Assembly: GCA_029570205.1 (NCBI GenBank)
Contig: JAKQSI010000129.1
Location: forward strand, 1-14,286
DNA from: Candidatus Omnitrophota bacterium
GTDB taxonomy: Bacteria > Hinthialibacterota > Hinthialibacteria > Hinthialibacterales > JAKPRU01
Length of the DNA: 14,286 nt
Direction of reading: 5' to 3'
Shown here: piece by piece, positions 1 through 6,216 of the stretch
Layout of the letters: every line of letters starts with the position of its first letter
Numbering within the stretch: the first letter of the stretch is position 1
The notes under the pieces: generated by a model
Databases searched by the model: none
Told to the model about the DNA's origin: nothing
What the model saw: only the letters and a program-made list of their open reading frames with translations
Made by a program: the position numbers and the translations under genes

Positions 1-73
1 AAGAAGAAAACAATCGCGGAAATAAGAACGAATTTTCTCATTGTCGTTTGACTTCCGGACATACCTGCATTTT

Positions 74-91
74 CGCCATTCATGAATGGCG
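74..91. repeat. 18-bp perfect palindrome
   Basis: CGCCATTCATGAATGGCG is its own reverse complement, with no spacer. It lies in gene-free DNA about 600 bp upstream of the first gene. A perfect 18-mer palindrome suits a dimeric regulator site for a gene left of the window, or the stem of a repeat element. No second copy was seen in the window. Confidence 0.6.
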
Positions 92-113
92 TATTTCCGG
101 CCTCAGTGCGTCA

Positions 114-194
114 GTAGACAGACCTTTCGTATTCGGCTGGAAACAAATCTCCACCTTCAGCGGTAGACGAAAGCCGAATCCGGGCCGTGTCTAC
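114..194. repeat. imperfect nested inverted repeat (~80 bp)
   Basis: GTAGACA (114-120) pairs with TGTCTAC (188-194), and further in ATTCGGCT (131-138) pairs with AGCCGAAT (172-179). The two arm pairs are in register apart from a few extra bases, so they form one long imperfect hairpin with a loop of about 33 nt. It could be a miniature repeat element or a structured RNA. There is no coding potential and no flanking target duplication that I can point to. Confidence 0.5.
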
Positions 195-526
195 ACGCAC
201 ACCGACCGCGCAAGGTGAAATCCCTCGCGCACTCTGTCACGCTGCCTTTGTGTTGCCTTGTTGCAGGGGGAAATAGTTATCTGTGCGGCAACCCTCTGCA
301 TATTCTTCGCTCCTCCTTTCAAATCCCAAATTAAAAACCTTACCACCATTCCAAGAATATCTTTATCCATTGCATCCGTCAAGCAATTTTTCAGATTTTT
401 TTCATGCGGTAGTGGAGGAATTTCAAAAGTCTCACCCCGAACCTTTCCCAGAGCGAGTGGGAGACGTTCCCGAATAGGGATGTTCAGGATAGGATCGAGT
501 TGCCCGAAGGGTTTGCGATCAGTCGC

Positions 527-611
527 TGGATTCCGGCTTTCACCGGAATGACGATTGGAGAGAATGCCTGATGTCTGTACGGTTTCATTCCGGCGAAAGC
601 CGGAATCCAGG
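527..611. repeat. paired ATTCCGG hairpin repeats in inverted orientation
   Basis: One unit at about 527-553 contains ATTCCGG, a 6-nt spacer and CCGGAAT. A second unit at about 584-611, on the opposite strand, contains ATTCCGGC-GAAA-GCCGGAAT. Each unit folds on itself, and the two units are also complementary to each other, so the pair forms a larger inverted repeat around about 30 bp of unique sequence. This resembles the widespread CTGGATTCC..GGAATGAC dispersed repeats of many bacterial genomes. Confidence 0.7.
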
Positions 612-634
612 CCGCAACCAAGACCGGTCTTATC

Positions 635-666
635 TTGACGCTCTACACTGTGCAATGCTTATCTAA
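635..666 (+). promoter_or_regulatory. weak candidate promoter for the PfkB-hom cluster
   Basis: TTGACG (635-640) resembles a -35 box. The best -10 candidate, around 659-665 (TTATCTA), is poor and sits 18-19 nt away. The position, 35-60 bp before the first start codon of the cluster, is suitable. This is a weak match offered only because no better promoter is visible. Confidence 0.25.
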
Positions 667-669
667 GCA
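656..669. promoter_or_regulatory. possible operator, inverted repeat TGCTTA-TC-TAAGCA
   Basis: Six-base arms TGCTTA and TAAGCA are separated by 2 nt, ending 29 nt before the kinase start codon and overlapping the weak candidate -10 region. The placement fits a repressor site, but a single short inverted repeat is thin evidence. Confidence 0.3.
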
Positions 670-698
670 GTTCATCCTTCGATTCTTAGGACTTATAT

Positions 699-1625
699 AT
701 GTCAAAACCGGATCTGGTGATAGTCGGCTCGGTCGCTTTGGATTCCATACGGACTCCGCATGGGGAACGTTCCCGTGTACTGGGTGGGGCAGCGACCTAT
801 TCCGCCGTGGCCGCGTCTCTGCTGTGCAAACCCGGCATTGTCGCCGTGATCGGAAAGGATTTCCCGGAGGAACACCGGATCTTTCTGGAGCAGCGCGGGA
901 TTGACCTGGAAGGCCTGGATCGCAAAGCGGGCGAGACATTTCACTGGAAAGGCCGCTATGAAGGCGACATGAACGCGGCGATTACCGAGGACACCCAACT
1001 CGGTGTGTTCGCGGAGTTCTCCCCCACCATCCCGGAGTCTTACCGGGAGGCGGATTACCTGTTTCTGGGAAACATCCACCCGCAGTTGCAGCTCGATGTG
1101 CTGGACCAGATGAAACCGGGAGTGTTCGCCGCAGCGGATACGATGAACCTGTGGATCAACACCACGCACGATCTCTTGCAGAAAGTGATTCGTCGTGTAC
1201 ACCTGATGCTGCTCAACGATGCGGAGGCACGCGCAGTCTCCGGCAGATATAACCTGCTGAATGCGGCGGAGGAGATCCGCCGGATGGGACCCTCCATTGT
1301 GGTCATCAAGAAAGGCGAACACGGGGCGATGGTGTTTTCGGAGCGCGGGATTTCACTGATCCCCGCTGTGCCGCTCTCCACGGCGAAAGATCCGACCGGG
1401 GCTGGAGATACCTTTGCGGGAGGTATGATAGGATACCTGGCGAGATTCGGAATCGGGAACCGCGCGCAATTGGCCGGTGCGGCCCTGATGGGTGCGATTC
1501 TTGCCTCGTTTACGGTTGAAAACTTCAGCGTGACCGGCCTGGCAACAGCAACACCGCAAAGCATCGCCGACCGAAAGGGCCTTCTTCAGGCGGCAACGCA
1601 AATCGAGATGCAATCCCTGGCCTGA
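699..1625 (+). CDS. PfkB-family carbohydrate (ribokinase-like) kinase
   Basis: A 308-residue protein of normal length for the ribokinase/PfkB superfamily, cytosolic kinases that phosphorylate a hydroxyl of sugars, nucleosides or related substrates using ATP. The family signature DPTGAGDTFAGG is at residues 231-242, with Asp237 as the expected catalytic base and the GAGD backbone as anion hole. The N-terminal GGAATYSAVAAS segment (29-40) matches the first PfkB signature region. The motif FHWKGRYEGDMN (81-92) marks a subgroup whose substrate I cannot name. The start is supported by AGGA at 688-691, 7 nt before ATG. It is followed after 42 bp by homoserine dehydrogenase on the same strand, so the two are probably co-transcribed. 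Whether it serves amino-acid or sugar metabolism is open. Confidence 0.88.
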   Translation: MSKPDLVIVGSVALDSIRTPHGERSRVLGGAATYSAVAASLLCKPGIVAVIGKDFPEEHRIFLEQRGIDLEGLDRKAGETFHWKGRYEGDMNAAITEDTQLGVFAEFSPTIPESYREADYLFLGNIHPQLQLDVLDQMKPGVFAAADTMNLWINTTHDLLQKVIRRVHLMLLNDAEARAVSGRYNLLNAAEEIRRMGPSIVVIKKGEHGAMVFSERGISLIPAVPLSTAKDPTGAGDTFAGGMIGYLARFGIGNRAQLAGAALMGAILASFTVENFSVTGLATATPQSIADRKGLLQAATQIEMQSLA

Positions 1626-1667
1626 CTGTTCCAATTCAACGCGGATTCCTGGTATGAGGAGACTTCC

Positions 1668-2984
1668 ATGGCAGACAAGACTTCATTACGGGTGGGTGTG
1701 ATCGGGCTGGGAACAGTCGGATCGGGACTGGTGCGGACCCTGCAACGCAATCGGGACCAGATTGTGCGAAACGCCGGAATGCCCGTTGATATTGTGGTGG
1801 TCGCCGATATCAATCCCGATGCCTTCAGTCGGGTGAACCTGACCGGGATCGAAACCACAAACGATGCCGGGCGGATCATTCACAACGAGCGAATTGACTG
1901 TGTTGTCGAGCTGATCGGGGGAACCGGCATTGCTAGAGACATCGTGCTGGATGCATTCCGCGCCGGGAAAGATGTTGTGACCGCCAACAAGGCGTTGCTG
2001 GCAACCCATGCCCAGGAAATCTTTCGTGCAGCCGAACAGTATGGTCGAAAAATCCATTTCGAGGGCGCAGTCGGCGGCGGCATTCCGATCATCCAGAGCC
2101 TGTACGGCGGACTTGGCGCAGCAACGGTCACACAAATTCACGCGATTATTAACGGCACGTGCAATTACATCCTGACCGCCATGGAGAAACAGGGTCGAAG
2201 TTTTCGGGATGTTCTCAAAGAGGCGCAAAAGCTGGGGTATGCCGAGGCGGACCCGACATTCGATATCGAGGGGCACGACTCGGGACACAAAATCGCGATC
2301 CTCGCATCCATTGCCTGCAACACCGCCATCGATTTCAAGGATGTCCATCTGGAAGGCATTCGCGATATTACGGTGGACGATATCAAGTTCGGCAAGGAAT
2401 TGGGCTATACCCTGAAACTCCTGGCCATCGCAAAAGATTACCGGGACAGCATTGATGTTCGTGTGCATCCGACATTCATTCCGAATGAGAACCTGCTGGC
2501 CTCGGTGCACGGAGTCCACAATGCGGTATACACATGCGCGCCCGGCCTGGGAGCGGTAATGCTGTACGGTCGGGGGGCGGGAGATTTGCCCACCGGCAAT
2601 GCCGTCGCAAGCGATCTCATTCAGGCCGCGCGAGACAAGGCCGCCCGTCAGCCGATCTCCTATCGGAATTTCTATGAAAAACGGAAACCGGTTCGAGATA
2701 TGGCGGATATCGAAGGCTCGTATTACCTGCGGTGCATTGTTTCGGATCAGGCTGGAGTTCTCGCCACGATTTCTCACATTCTCGGTGAACACAACATCAG
2801 TGTTTCCTCTATGATACAAACGGAGGCTGGAAAGGACGGCGTTTGTCCGATAGTGTTCATGACGCATGAAGCCCGCGAGGGAAATGTCAAGAAAGCGCTG
2901 GAGAAGATCGCGAAGCAGGATGTTGTAAAAGCCAAACCGAAATTGATTCGGCTGGAGAGAATTGAAGAGATAACGCAGTTTTAA
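1668..2984 (+). CDS. hom: homoserine dehydrogenase with C-terminal ACT domain
   Basis: A 438-residue enzyme that reduces aspartate semialdehyde to homoserine with NAD(P)H, the branch step to threonine and methionine. Residues 8-20 carry the Rossmann motif GVIGLGTVGSG. The catalytic region has NGTCNYIL (162-169) and the segment with Glu193, Asp204 and Lys208, whose spacing equals that of the known catalytic residues in yeast homoserine dehydrogenase (Glu208, Asp219, Lys223). A C-terminal ACT domain (about 352-420, starting YYLRCIVSDQAGVL) is the usual threonine-sensing module, so feedback inhibition is expected. Length is typical of the single-function form without aspartokinase. GAGGAG at 1656-1661 is an excellent ribosome site 6 nt before ATG. 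No thrB or thrC lies beside it in the window. Confidence 0.96.
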   Translation: MADKTSLRVGVIGLGTVGSGLVRTLQRNRDQIVRNAGMPVDIVVVADINPDAFSRVNLTGIETTNDAGRIIHNERIDCVVELIGGTGIARDIVLDAFRAGKDVVTANKALLATHAQEIFRAAEQYGRKIHFEGAVGGGIPIIQSLYGGLGAATVTQIHAIINGTCNYILTAMEKQGRSFRDVLKEAQKLGYAEADPTFDIEGHDSGHKIAILASIACNTAIDFKDVHLEGIRDITVDDIKFGKELGYTLKLLAIAKDYRDSIDVRVHPTFIPNENLLASVHGVHNAVYTCAPGLGAVMLYGRGAGDLPTGNAVASDLIQAARDKAARQPISYRNFYEKRKPVRDMADIEGSYYLRCIVSDQAGVLATISHILGEHNISVSSMIQTEAGKDGVCPIVFMTHEAREGNVKKALEKIAKQDVVKAKPKLIRLERIEEITQF

Positions 2985-3050
2985 TGTCCTGTACATCCCA
3001 GATCCTTACGGGGATTCCACGGACCTGTTCGGGTCGCAGAGGCCGGGATT

Positions 3051-3677
3051 ATGAAAAACGCACGCGCGATCGAAATCTGTCGCCGTCTGAAAAAAGAATA
3101 CCCGGATATTCGCTGTCCTCTTAATTATTCGACTCCCCTGGAGTTGCTGATTGCTTCGATTCTCTCCGCTCAGTGTACGGATGAGCGGGTGAATAAAGTT
3201 ACTCCCGCCATTTTCAAGAAATATCGGACTGCAAAAGATTGGGCCAACGCTGACCCCGCTGTTCTTGAAGAGGAGATTAAATCCACCGGCTTCTATCGAA
3301 ACAAGGCCAAGGCCATTCGGAACTGCTGCGCGGAAATCGCCGAGCGATTCGGCGGGGAACTTCCACAATCCATGGAAGATCTCACCAGCCTTCCGGGTGT
3401 CGGACGAAAGACGGCGAATCTCCTGCGCGGGTATATTTTCGGTCAGCCTTCGATTGTAGTCGATACGCATTGCATCCGTGTCAGCGGAAGGCTGGGCCTG
3501 ACCACCCACAAAGACCCGGAGAAGATCGAGCAGGATTTGATTTCTTTGATTCCCTCGAAAGAGCGGACCGGCTTTTCGCATCGGCTGATTCATCATGGCC
3601 GGGTGGTTTGCCAGGCAAGAAAGCCGCGCTGTACAGGCTGCTGTCTTTTCGATCTCTGTCCTTTCCCCGAAAAGTAA
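3051..3677 (+). CDS. nth: endonuclease III, DNA glycosylase/AP lyase
   Basis: A 208-residue base-excision repair enzyme that removes oxidised pyrimidines and cleaves the abasic strand. It shows the helix-hairpin-helix LPGVGRKTAN (114-123) with catalytic Lys120, and the aspartate in VVDTH (Asp138). Both fall at the same numbers as in Escherichia coli Nth. The C-terminal iron-sulfur loop is complete: Cys187, Cys194, Cys197 and Cys203 in the C-x6-C-x2-C-x5-C pattern. The protein is therefore expected to be active. AGAGG at 3038-3042 lies 8 nt before ATG. It is 66 bp downstream of hom and 85 bp upstream of the ProRS-like gene on the same strand; no functional link is obvious beyond a possible shared transcript. 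Confidence 0.97.
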   Translation: MKNARAIEICRRLKKEYPDIRCPLNYSTPLELLIASILSAQCTDERVNKVTPAIFKKYRTAKDWANADPAVLEEEIKSTGFYRNKAKAIRNCCAEIAERFGGELPQSMEDLTSLPGVGRKTANLLRGYIFGQPSIVVDTHCIRVSGRLGLTTHKDPEKIEQDLISLIPSKERTGFSHRLIHHGRVVCQARKPRCTGCCLFDLCPFPEK

Positions 3678-3762
3678 TTTCCCCTATTGTCATTTTGCCT
3701 TCAGCGCGTTCGAAAACAGCCCGGTGTGTTCCTGTCGGGTCGATTCGTTCGGATGTTTCACC

Positions 3763-5394
3763 ATGCTTCAATCCCGGTTGTATATTCCCACTCGCCGTGA
3801 GACGCCGCATGATACGGAGTCACGCGGACAATCGCTGTTGATTCGCGCGGGATTCATACGGCAGTTGCCGTCAGGAGTCAGGGCCTATCTTCCCATGGGG
3901 CAGATGGCACTTCGGAGACTTTGCGAACTGGCGAGGAAAGAACTTCAGGCAGTTGGGGCCATGGAAGTCCATGTTCCGCACGGCGAATTTGAGGAAATGC
4001 TGATCTCGCTGGTCGGCGGGGATTTGCGCTCCTATCGTGACCTTCCGAAGGTCTTTTTCGCGCGTCGCTCTTTGGAGGATGGGGAGTTTTTGGAAGTGTG
4101 TGGGTTTGAATGCAGGACGGAAAGCGCCCCCATCCCGACCTTTTCCGTAGAAGATTCCCCCACCCCGACCCTCCCCGTAAACGGGGAGGGAGAAGAAATC
4201 CCCCCGTTTACGGGGGGATATAGGGGGGTATTGCTCCCACCCTTCCGCCGGATATTCCACCGTCTCGGCTTGACCGTTATCGAGACAGGAGGACAGGGAA
4301 CTGCATGGGGATTTGTTGTGTGTTCCGAGCAGGGCGATGTGTTCGGGACATGCGCCGAGTGCGGATTCTCCATGCCCCTGGCAATGTTTCCGTTGACTGA
4401 TTCGGAAATGAACAACCGGGAATCGTCCACCCTGGAGAAAGTGCATACACCGGGGATGACCAGGGTGGAGCAGGTGACGCAGTTCCTGGGGTGTTCCGCC
4501 AACCAGTTGATTAAGACGATGATTTTCCAGGCGGGAGAGGAATGCGTTGCGGTGTTGTTGAGAGGCGATCACACCGTATCCGAAGAGAAACTGAGCGCGT
4601 ACCTGGGATACTCCGTGCAGCTGGCGACACCGGAGATGATCGAGCGTGTGACCGCCGCGCCGGTGGGATTTGCGGGGCCGGTGGGACTGGAAGGCATCCT
4701 GAAAATCGGCGACCGGTCGCTGAGAAACGCCGGGCCGTGCGTGACCGGCGCAAACGAAAGCGATTATCATTATCGCGGCGTGACCCTGGGGCGCGATTAT
4801 GAGGTGGATCGCTGGGCAGACCTGCGTGTCGCTCAAGTGGGGGATGTATGCGGGCGGTGCGGCATTGGGCGAGTCCAGGGCTGGAATGGGATCGAGATCG
4901 CAAGAGGTGGGGCTGTTCCCCCAGAAGTGATTGAGCGATTGGAGGCCTGGTACATGGATGAGAATAGCCTGCGTCATCCGCTGAGGGTTGAACGGTTCAA
5001 CGTGAATCTGAGCCGCCTGTTTCTTGCCCTTGCAGACCTCCATGCCGATGATCGCGGTGTGGTGTGGCCGATTGCAATTGCGCCCTTCGAAGTGCATGTT
5101 GTGGACCTGACACCATCGGATGAGGAGGTTCATCGGATTGCGTGTGAGTTGAGCGCGTGTCTGGAACAGCAGGGCTGGAGGGTGTTGCATGATGACCGCC
5201 CAAGCCGTCCGGGTGTGAAGTTCAAGGACGCCGACCTCTTGGGATTGCCCTACGCGGTTATTGTCGGCTCACGCTCTGTGCAAGAGGGGCTTGTGGAGGT
5301 AGAGCGCCGCACGGCACAGAAGAGGGAAAAGCTCCCTGTGAATGATGTTGCCGCGTTAATTCTCTCCTGGAGAAAAGAGGATCTCACTGAATAA
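3763..5394 (+). CDS. prolyl-tRNA synthetase-like protein with degenerate catalytic core
   Basis: A 543-residue protein recognisable end to end as a bacterial-type ProRS. The N-terminus (1-72) matches the start and motif 1 (RAGFIRQLPSGVRAYLP at 28-44). The stretch that normally runs from motif 1 to GPTHEE is missing by about 35 residues. Motif 2 (usual FRDE..R..REF) is not recognisable after LRSYRDLPKVFF (88-99). An insertion follows at about 121-158. Two cysteine pairs survive, CAECG (197-201) and CGRCG (363-367). The INS editing domain (about 226-345) keeps LLRGDH and a lysine at 276 where E. coli has editing Lys279. Motif 3 is reduced to RFNVNLSRL (411-419). The anticodon-binding domain (about 435-540, with DDRPSRPGVKFKDADLLGLP) looks intact. 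The frame is open upstream to 3595, but that part overlaps nth and has no homology, so ATG 3763 is chosen; its ribosome site is weak. Aminoacylation is unlikely; an editing or regulatory paralogue, or early decay, fits. Confidence 0.85.
   Translation: MLQSRLYIPTRRETPHDTESRGQSLLIRAGFIRQLPSGVRAYLPMGQMALRRLCELARKELQAVGAMEVHVPHGEFEEMLISLVGGDLRSYRDLPKVFFARRSLEDGEFLEVCGFECRTESAPIPTFSVEDSPTPTLPVNGEGEEIPPFTGGYRGVLLPPFRRIFHRLGLTVIETGGQGTAWGFVVCSEQGDVFGTCAECGFSMPLAMFPLTDSEMNNRESSTLEKVHTPGMTRVEQVTQFLGCSANQLIKTMIFQAGEECVAVLLRGDHTVSEEKLSAYLGYSVQLATPEMIERVTAAPVGFAGPVGLEGILKIGDRSLRNAGPCVTGANESDYHYRGVTLGRDYEVDRWADLRVAQVGDVCGRCGIGRVQGWNGIEIARGGAVPPEVIERLEAWYMDENSLRHPLRVERFNVNLSRLFLALADLHADDRGVVWPIAIAPFEVHVVDLTPSDEEVHRIACELSACLEQQGWRVLHDDRPSRPGVKFKDADLLGLPYAVIVGSRSVQEGLVEVERRTAQKREKLPVNDVAALILSWRKEDLTE
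4127..4236. repeat. palindromic repeat block inserted in frame in the ProRS-like gene
   Basis: About 110 bp unlike the rest of the gene. It starts with two similar 30-bp units in tandem (CCCCCATCCCGACC at 4127 and CCCCCACCCCGACC at 4157). Two hairpins follow: CCCTCCCCGT/ACGGGGAGGG (4169-4178 with 4181-4190) and TCCCCCCGT/ACGGGGGGA (4199-4207 with 4210-4218), then a GGGGGG run. The second hairpin with its tail resembles the element at 7582-7616, read on the other strand. It encodes roughly residues 121-158 without a stop or frameshift, where ProRS alignments have no counterpart. Exact edges are uncertain by about 10 bp. Confidence 0.75.
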
Positions 5395-5413
5395 CAGAGT
5401 CGTTTCTTGGAGT

Positions 5414-5450
5414 GCGGGAGCGCAGCTCCCGCCTTTACTATCGTTTTTTT
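5414..5450. terminator. 8-bp GC hairpin with a T-run further downstream
   Basis: GCGGGAGC (5414-5421) and GCTCCCGC (5425-5432) form a perfect stem with a 3-nt loop, 20 bp after the ProRS-like stop codon. Seven T residues follow at 5444-5450, 11 nt after the stem, which is farther than in a textbook intrinsic terminator. The hairpin may be a dispersed palindromic repeat that also ends transcription. Confidence 0.4.
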
Positions 5451-5470
5451 AATTTGCACAAATGTTCATC

Positions 5471-5487
5471 TTGGCACATTCCTTGCC
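5471..5487 (+). promoter_or_regulatory. sigma-54 (-24/-12) promoter
   Basis: TTGGCACATTCCTTGCC fits the sigma-54 consensus TTGGCAC-N5-TTGC at every fixed position. The diagnostic GG (5473-5474) and GC (5485-5486) are separated by exactly 10 nt, as required. The predicted transcript would start near 5498, giving a leader of about 30 nt to the start codon at 5527. Expression would then depend on RpoN and an ATP-dependent enhancer-binding activator; neither is encoded in the window. Confidence 0.75.
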
Positions 5488-5489
5488 TC

Positions 5490-5502
5490 TTGAACAGTTC
5501 AA
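5490..5502. promoter_or_regulatory. possible operator, TTGAAC-A-GTTCAA
   Basis: A perfect inverted repeat with 6-bp arms and a 1-nt centre, lying over the predicted sigma-54 transcript start. Its position suits a repressor or autoregulatory site for the downstream helix-turn-helix protein. A smaller inverted repeat ATTTG-CA-CAAAT (5452-5463) lies just upstream of the -24 box. Confidence 0.35.
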
Positions 5503-5512
5503 CCGACATTTC

Positions 5513-5518
5513 AGGAGG
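5513..5518 (+). promoter_or_regulatory. strong ribosome binding site that selects the 5527 start
   Basis: AGGAGG lies only 2 nt before the first ATG (5521) but 8 nt before the second in-frame ATG (5527). The second spacing is normal, so 5527 is the better start. Confidence 0.65.
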
Positions 5519-5526
5519 AAATGAAG

Positions 5527-6141
5527 ATGAACGAACGTCATGAACAAGAGGAAGATCGGTCCGAATGCCGACAGCCTGAGGAATGGGAGGCGATATTGAA
5601 AGATGTTACTGTCCCGCGCGATTACAGGGAAATCCCATTTGATCCCCAGATGCTGCCTTTCATCCAGGAACGCTATCAAATGCCGGAGCTGGTCAATATC
5701 GCCGACCGGGAGGAGGCGAACCTTGTGCTGGATCGAGATGTCGAGCGGCTTCGTCGCGCCATCGACCGGAAGTTGCATGGCCGAATGAAAATCTGCATGT
5801 TGCTGTCGGCGCTGACCGGTTGGTCGAACCGTCGGATTGCGGCGGTTCTGGGGTATTCCAAAGACACCGTGCGTCGGGATTTGGATGAGGGGGTAAAGAT
5901 TCTCAAGACCTATTTTCGCGAATCGGAGGAACGGACGTTCCCCCGGTTCCATCGGTCTCGAAAGGTACTGCGTGCGGGGATTTTTCCGCTTGATACGGAC
6001 CGGGAGCGCAGCGTGTTTCAGCAATTCGTCAATGACAATGTCATCCTGCACCTGGCGTACAGCGGCGGGGACGATTTCCGCGAGGCCATGGTGATTTATC
6101 TGCCGTCCGCTCCGGCAGAAAAATCAGGGGTCCAGCAATAG
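5527..6141 (+). CDS. sigma-region-4-like helix-turn-helix protein, function unknown
   Basis: A 204-residue protein, soluble and rich in charged residues. Residues 92-122 (LSALTGWSNRRIAAVLGYSK and following) read like the helix-turn-helix of sigma-70 region 4 or LuxR-type regulators, with the usual I-A..LG.S...TV..L pattern. The N-terminal 90 residues are acidic and unlike sigma region 2, so it is not an obvious sigma factor. The C-terminal part (about 130-195) matches nothing I recognise. An in-frame ATG at 5521 would add two residues, but the ribosome site favours 5527. It stands alone behind a good sigma-54 promoter and converges with the glycosidase gene. It is likely a DNA-binding regulator; the target is unknown. 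Confidence 0.8.
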   Translation: MNERHEQEEDRSECRQPEEWEAILKDVTVPRDYREIPFDPQMLPFIQERYQMPELVNIADREEANLVLDRDVERLRRAIDRKLHGRMKICMLLSALTGWSNRRIAAVLGYSKDTVRRDLDEGVKILKTYFRESEERTFPRFHRSRKVLRAGIFPLDTDRERSVFQQFVNDNVILHLAYSGGDDFREAMVIYLPSAPAEKSGVQQ

Positions 6142-6216
6142 AAACACAGTATGCGAGGCGATCCGGCAGTGTTTTTCTTCCGATGGTGGGGGGATGGAGC
6201 GGACATGTCCGGGCCG

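Larger units (their letters stand above)
1..698. other. gene-free leader region with palindromes and repeats
   Basis: No reading frame here looks like a protein. The short frames are low-complexity, and the one at 191-655 on the minus strand simply translates the ATTCCGG repeats. The region holds an 18-bp perfect palindrome (74-91), an imperfect nested inverted repeat (114-194), a pair of ATTCCGG hairpins (527-611) and a short inverted repeat just before the kinase gene (656-669). Between about 195 and 520 I see only T-rich and mixed sequence with no clear element. The upstream gene end is outside the window. Confidence 0.6.

Noticed and set aside
191-655. Possible minus-strand gene of 154 codons in the leader
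   Set aside because: Part of it is the translation of ATTCCGG repeats (DSGFRRNE, RHSGESRNP), a well-known source of false proteins.
1686-2996. Long minus-strand frame antisense to homoserine dehydrogenase (436 codons)
   Set aside because: The plus-strand protein is unmistakable with catalytic residues in place; the antisense translation shows no family motif and is a composition effect.
3595-3762. Upstream extension of the ProRS-like frame
   Set aside because: It overlaps the end of nth in another frame and has no similarity to ProRS N-termini; ATG 3763 aligns with the family start.
3871-5190. Long minus-strand frame antisense to the ProRS-like gene (439 codons)
   Set aside because: It has no recognisable motif, while the plus strand matches ProRS domains on both sides of the repeat insertion.
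6142-6216. Possible terminator between the convergent HTH and glycosidase genes (AAACAC...GTGTTT with following T residues)
   Set aside because: Only six pairs around a 20-nt loop, AT-rich and weak; not enough to call.
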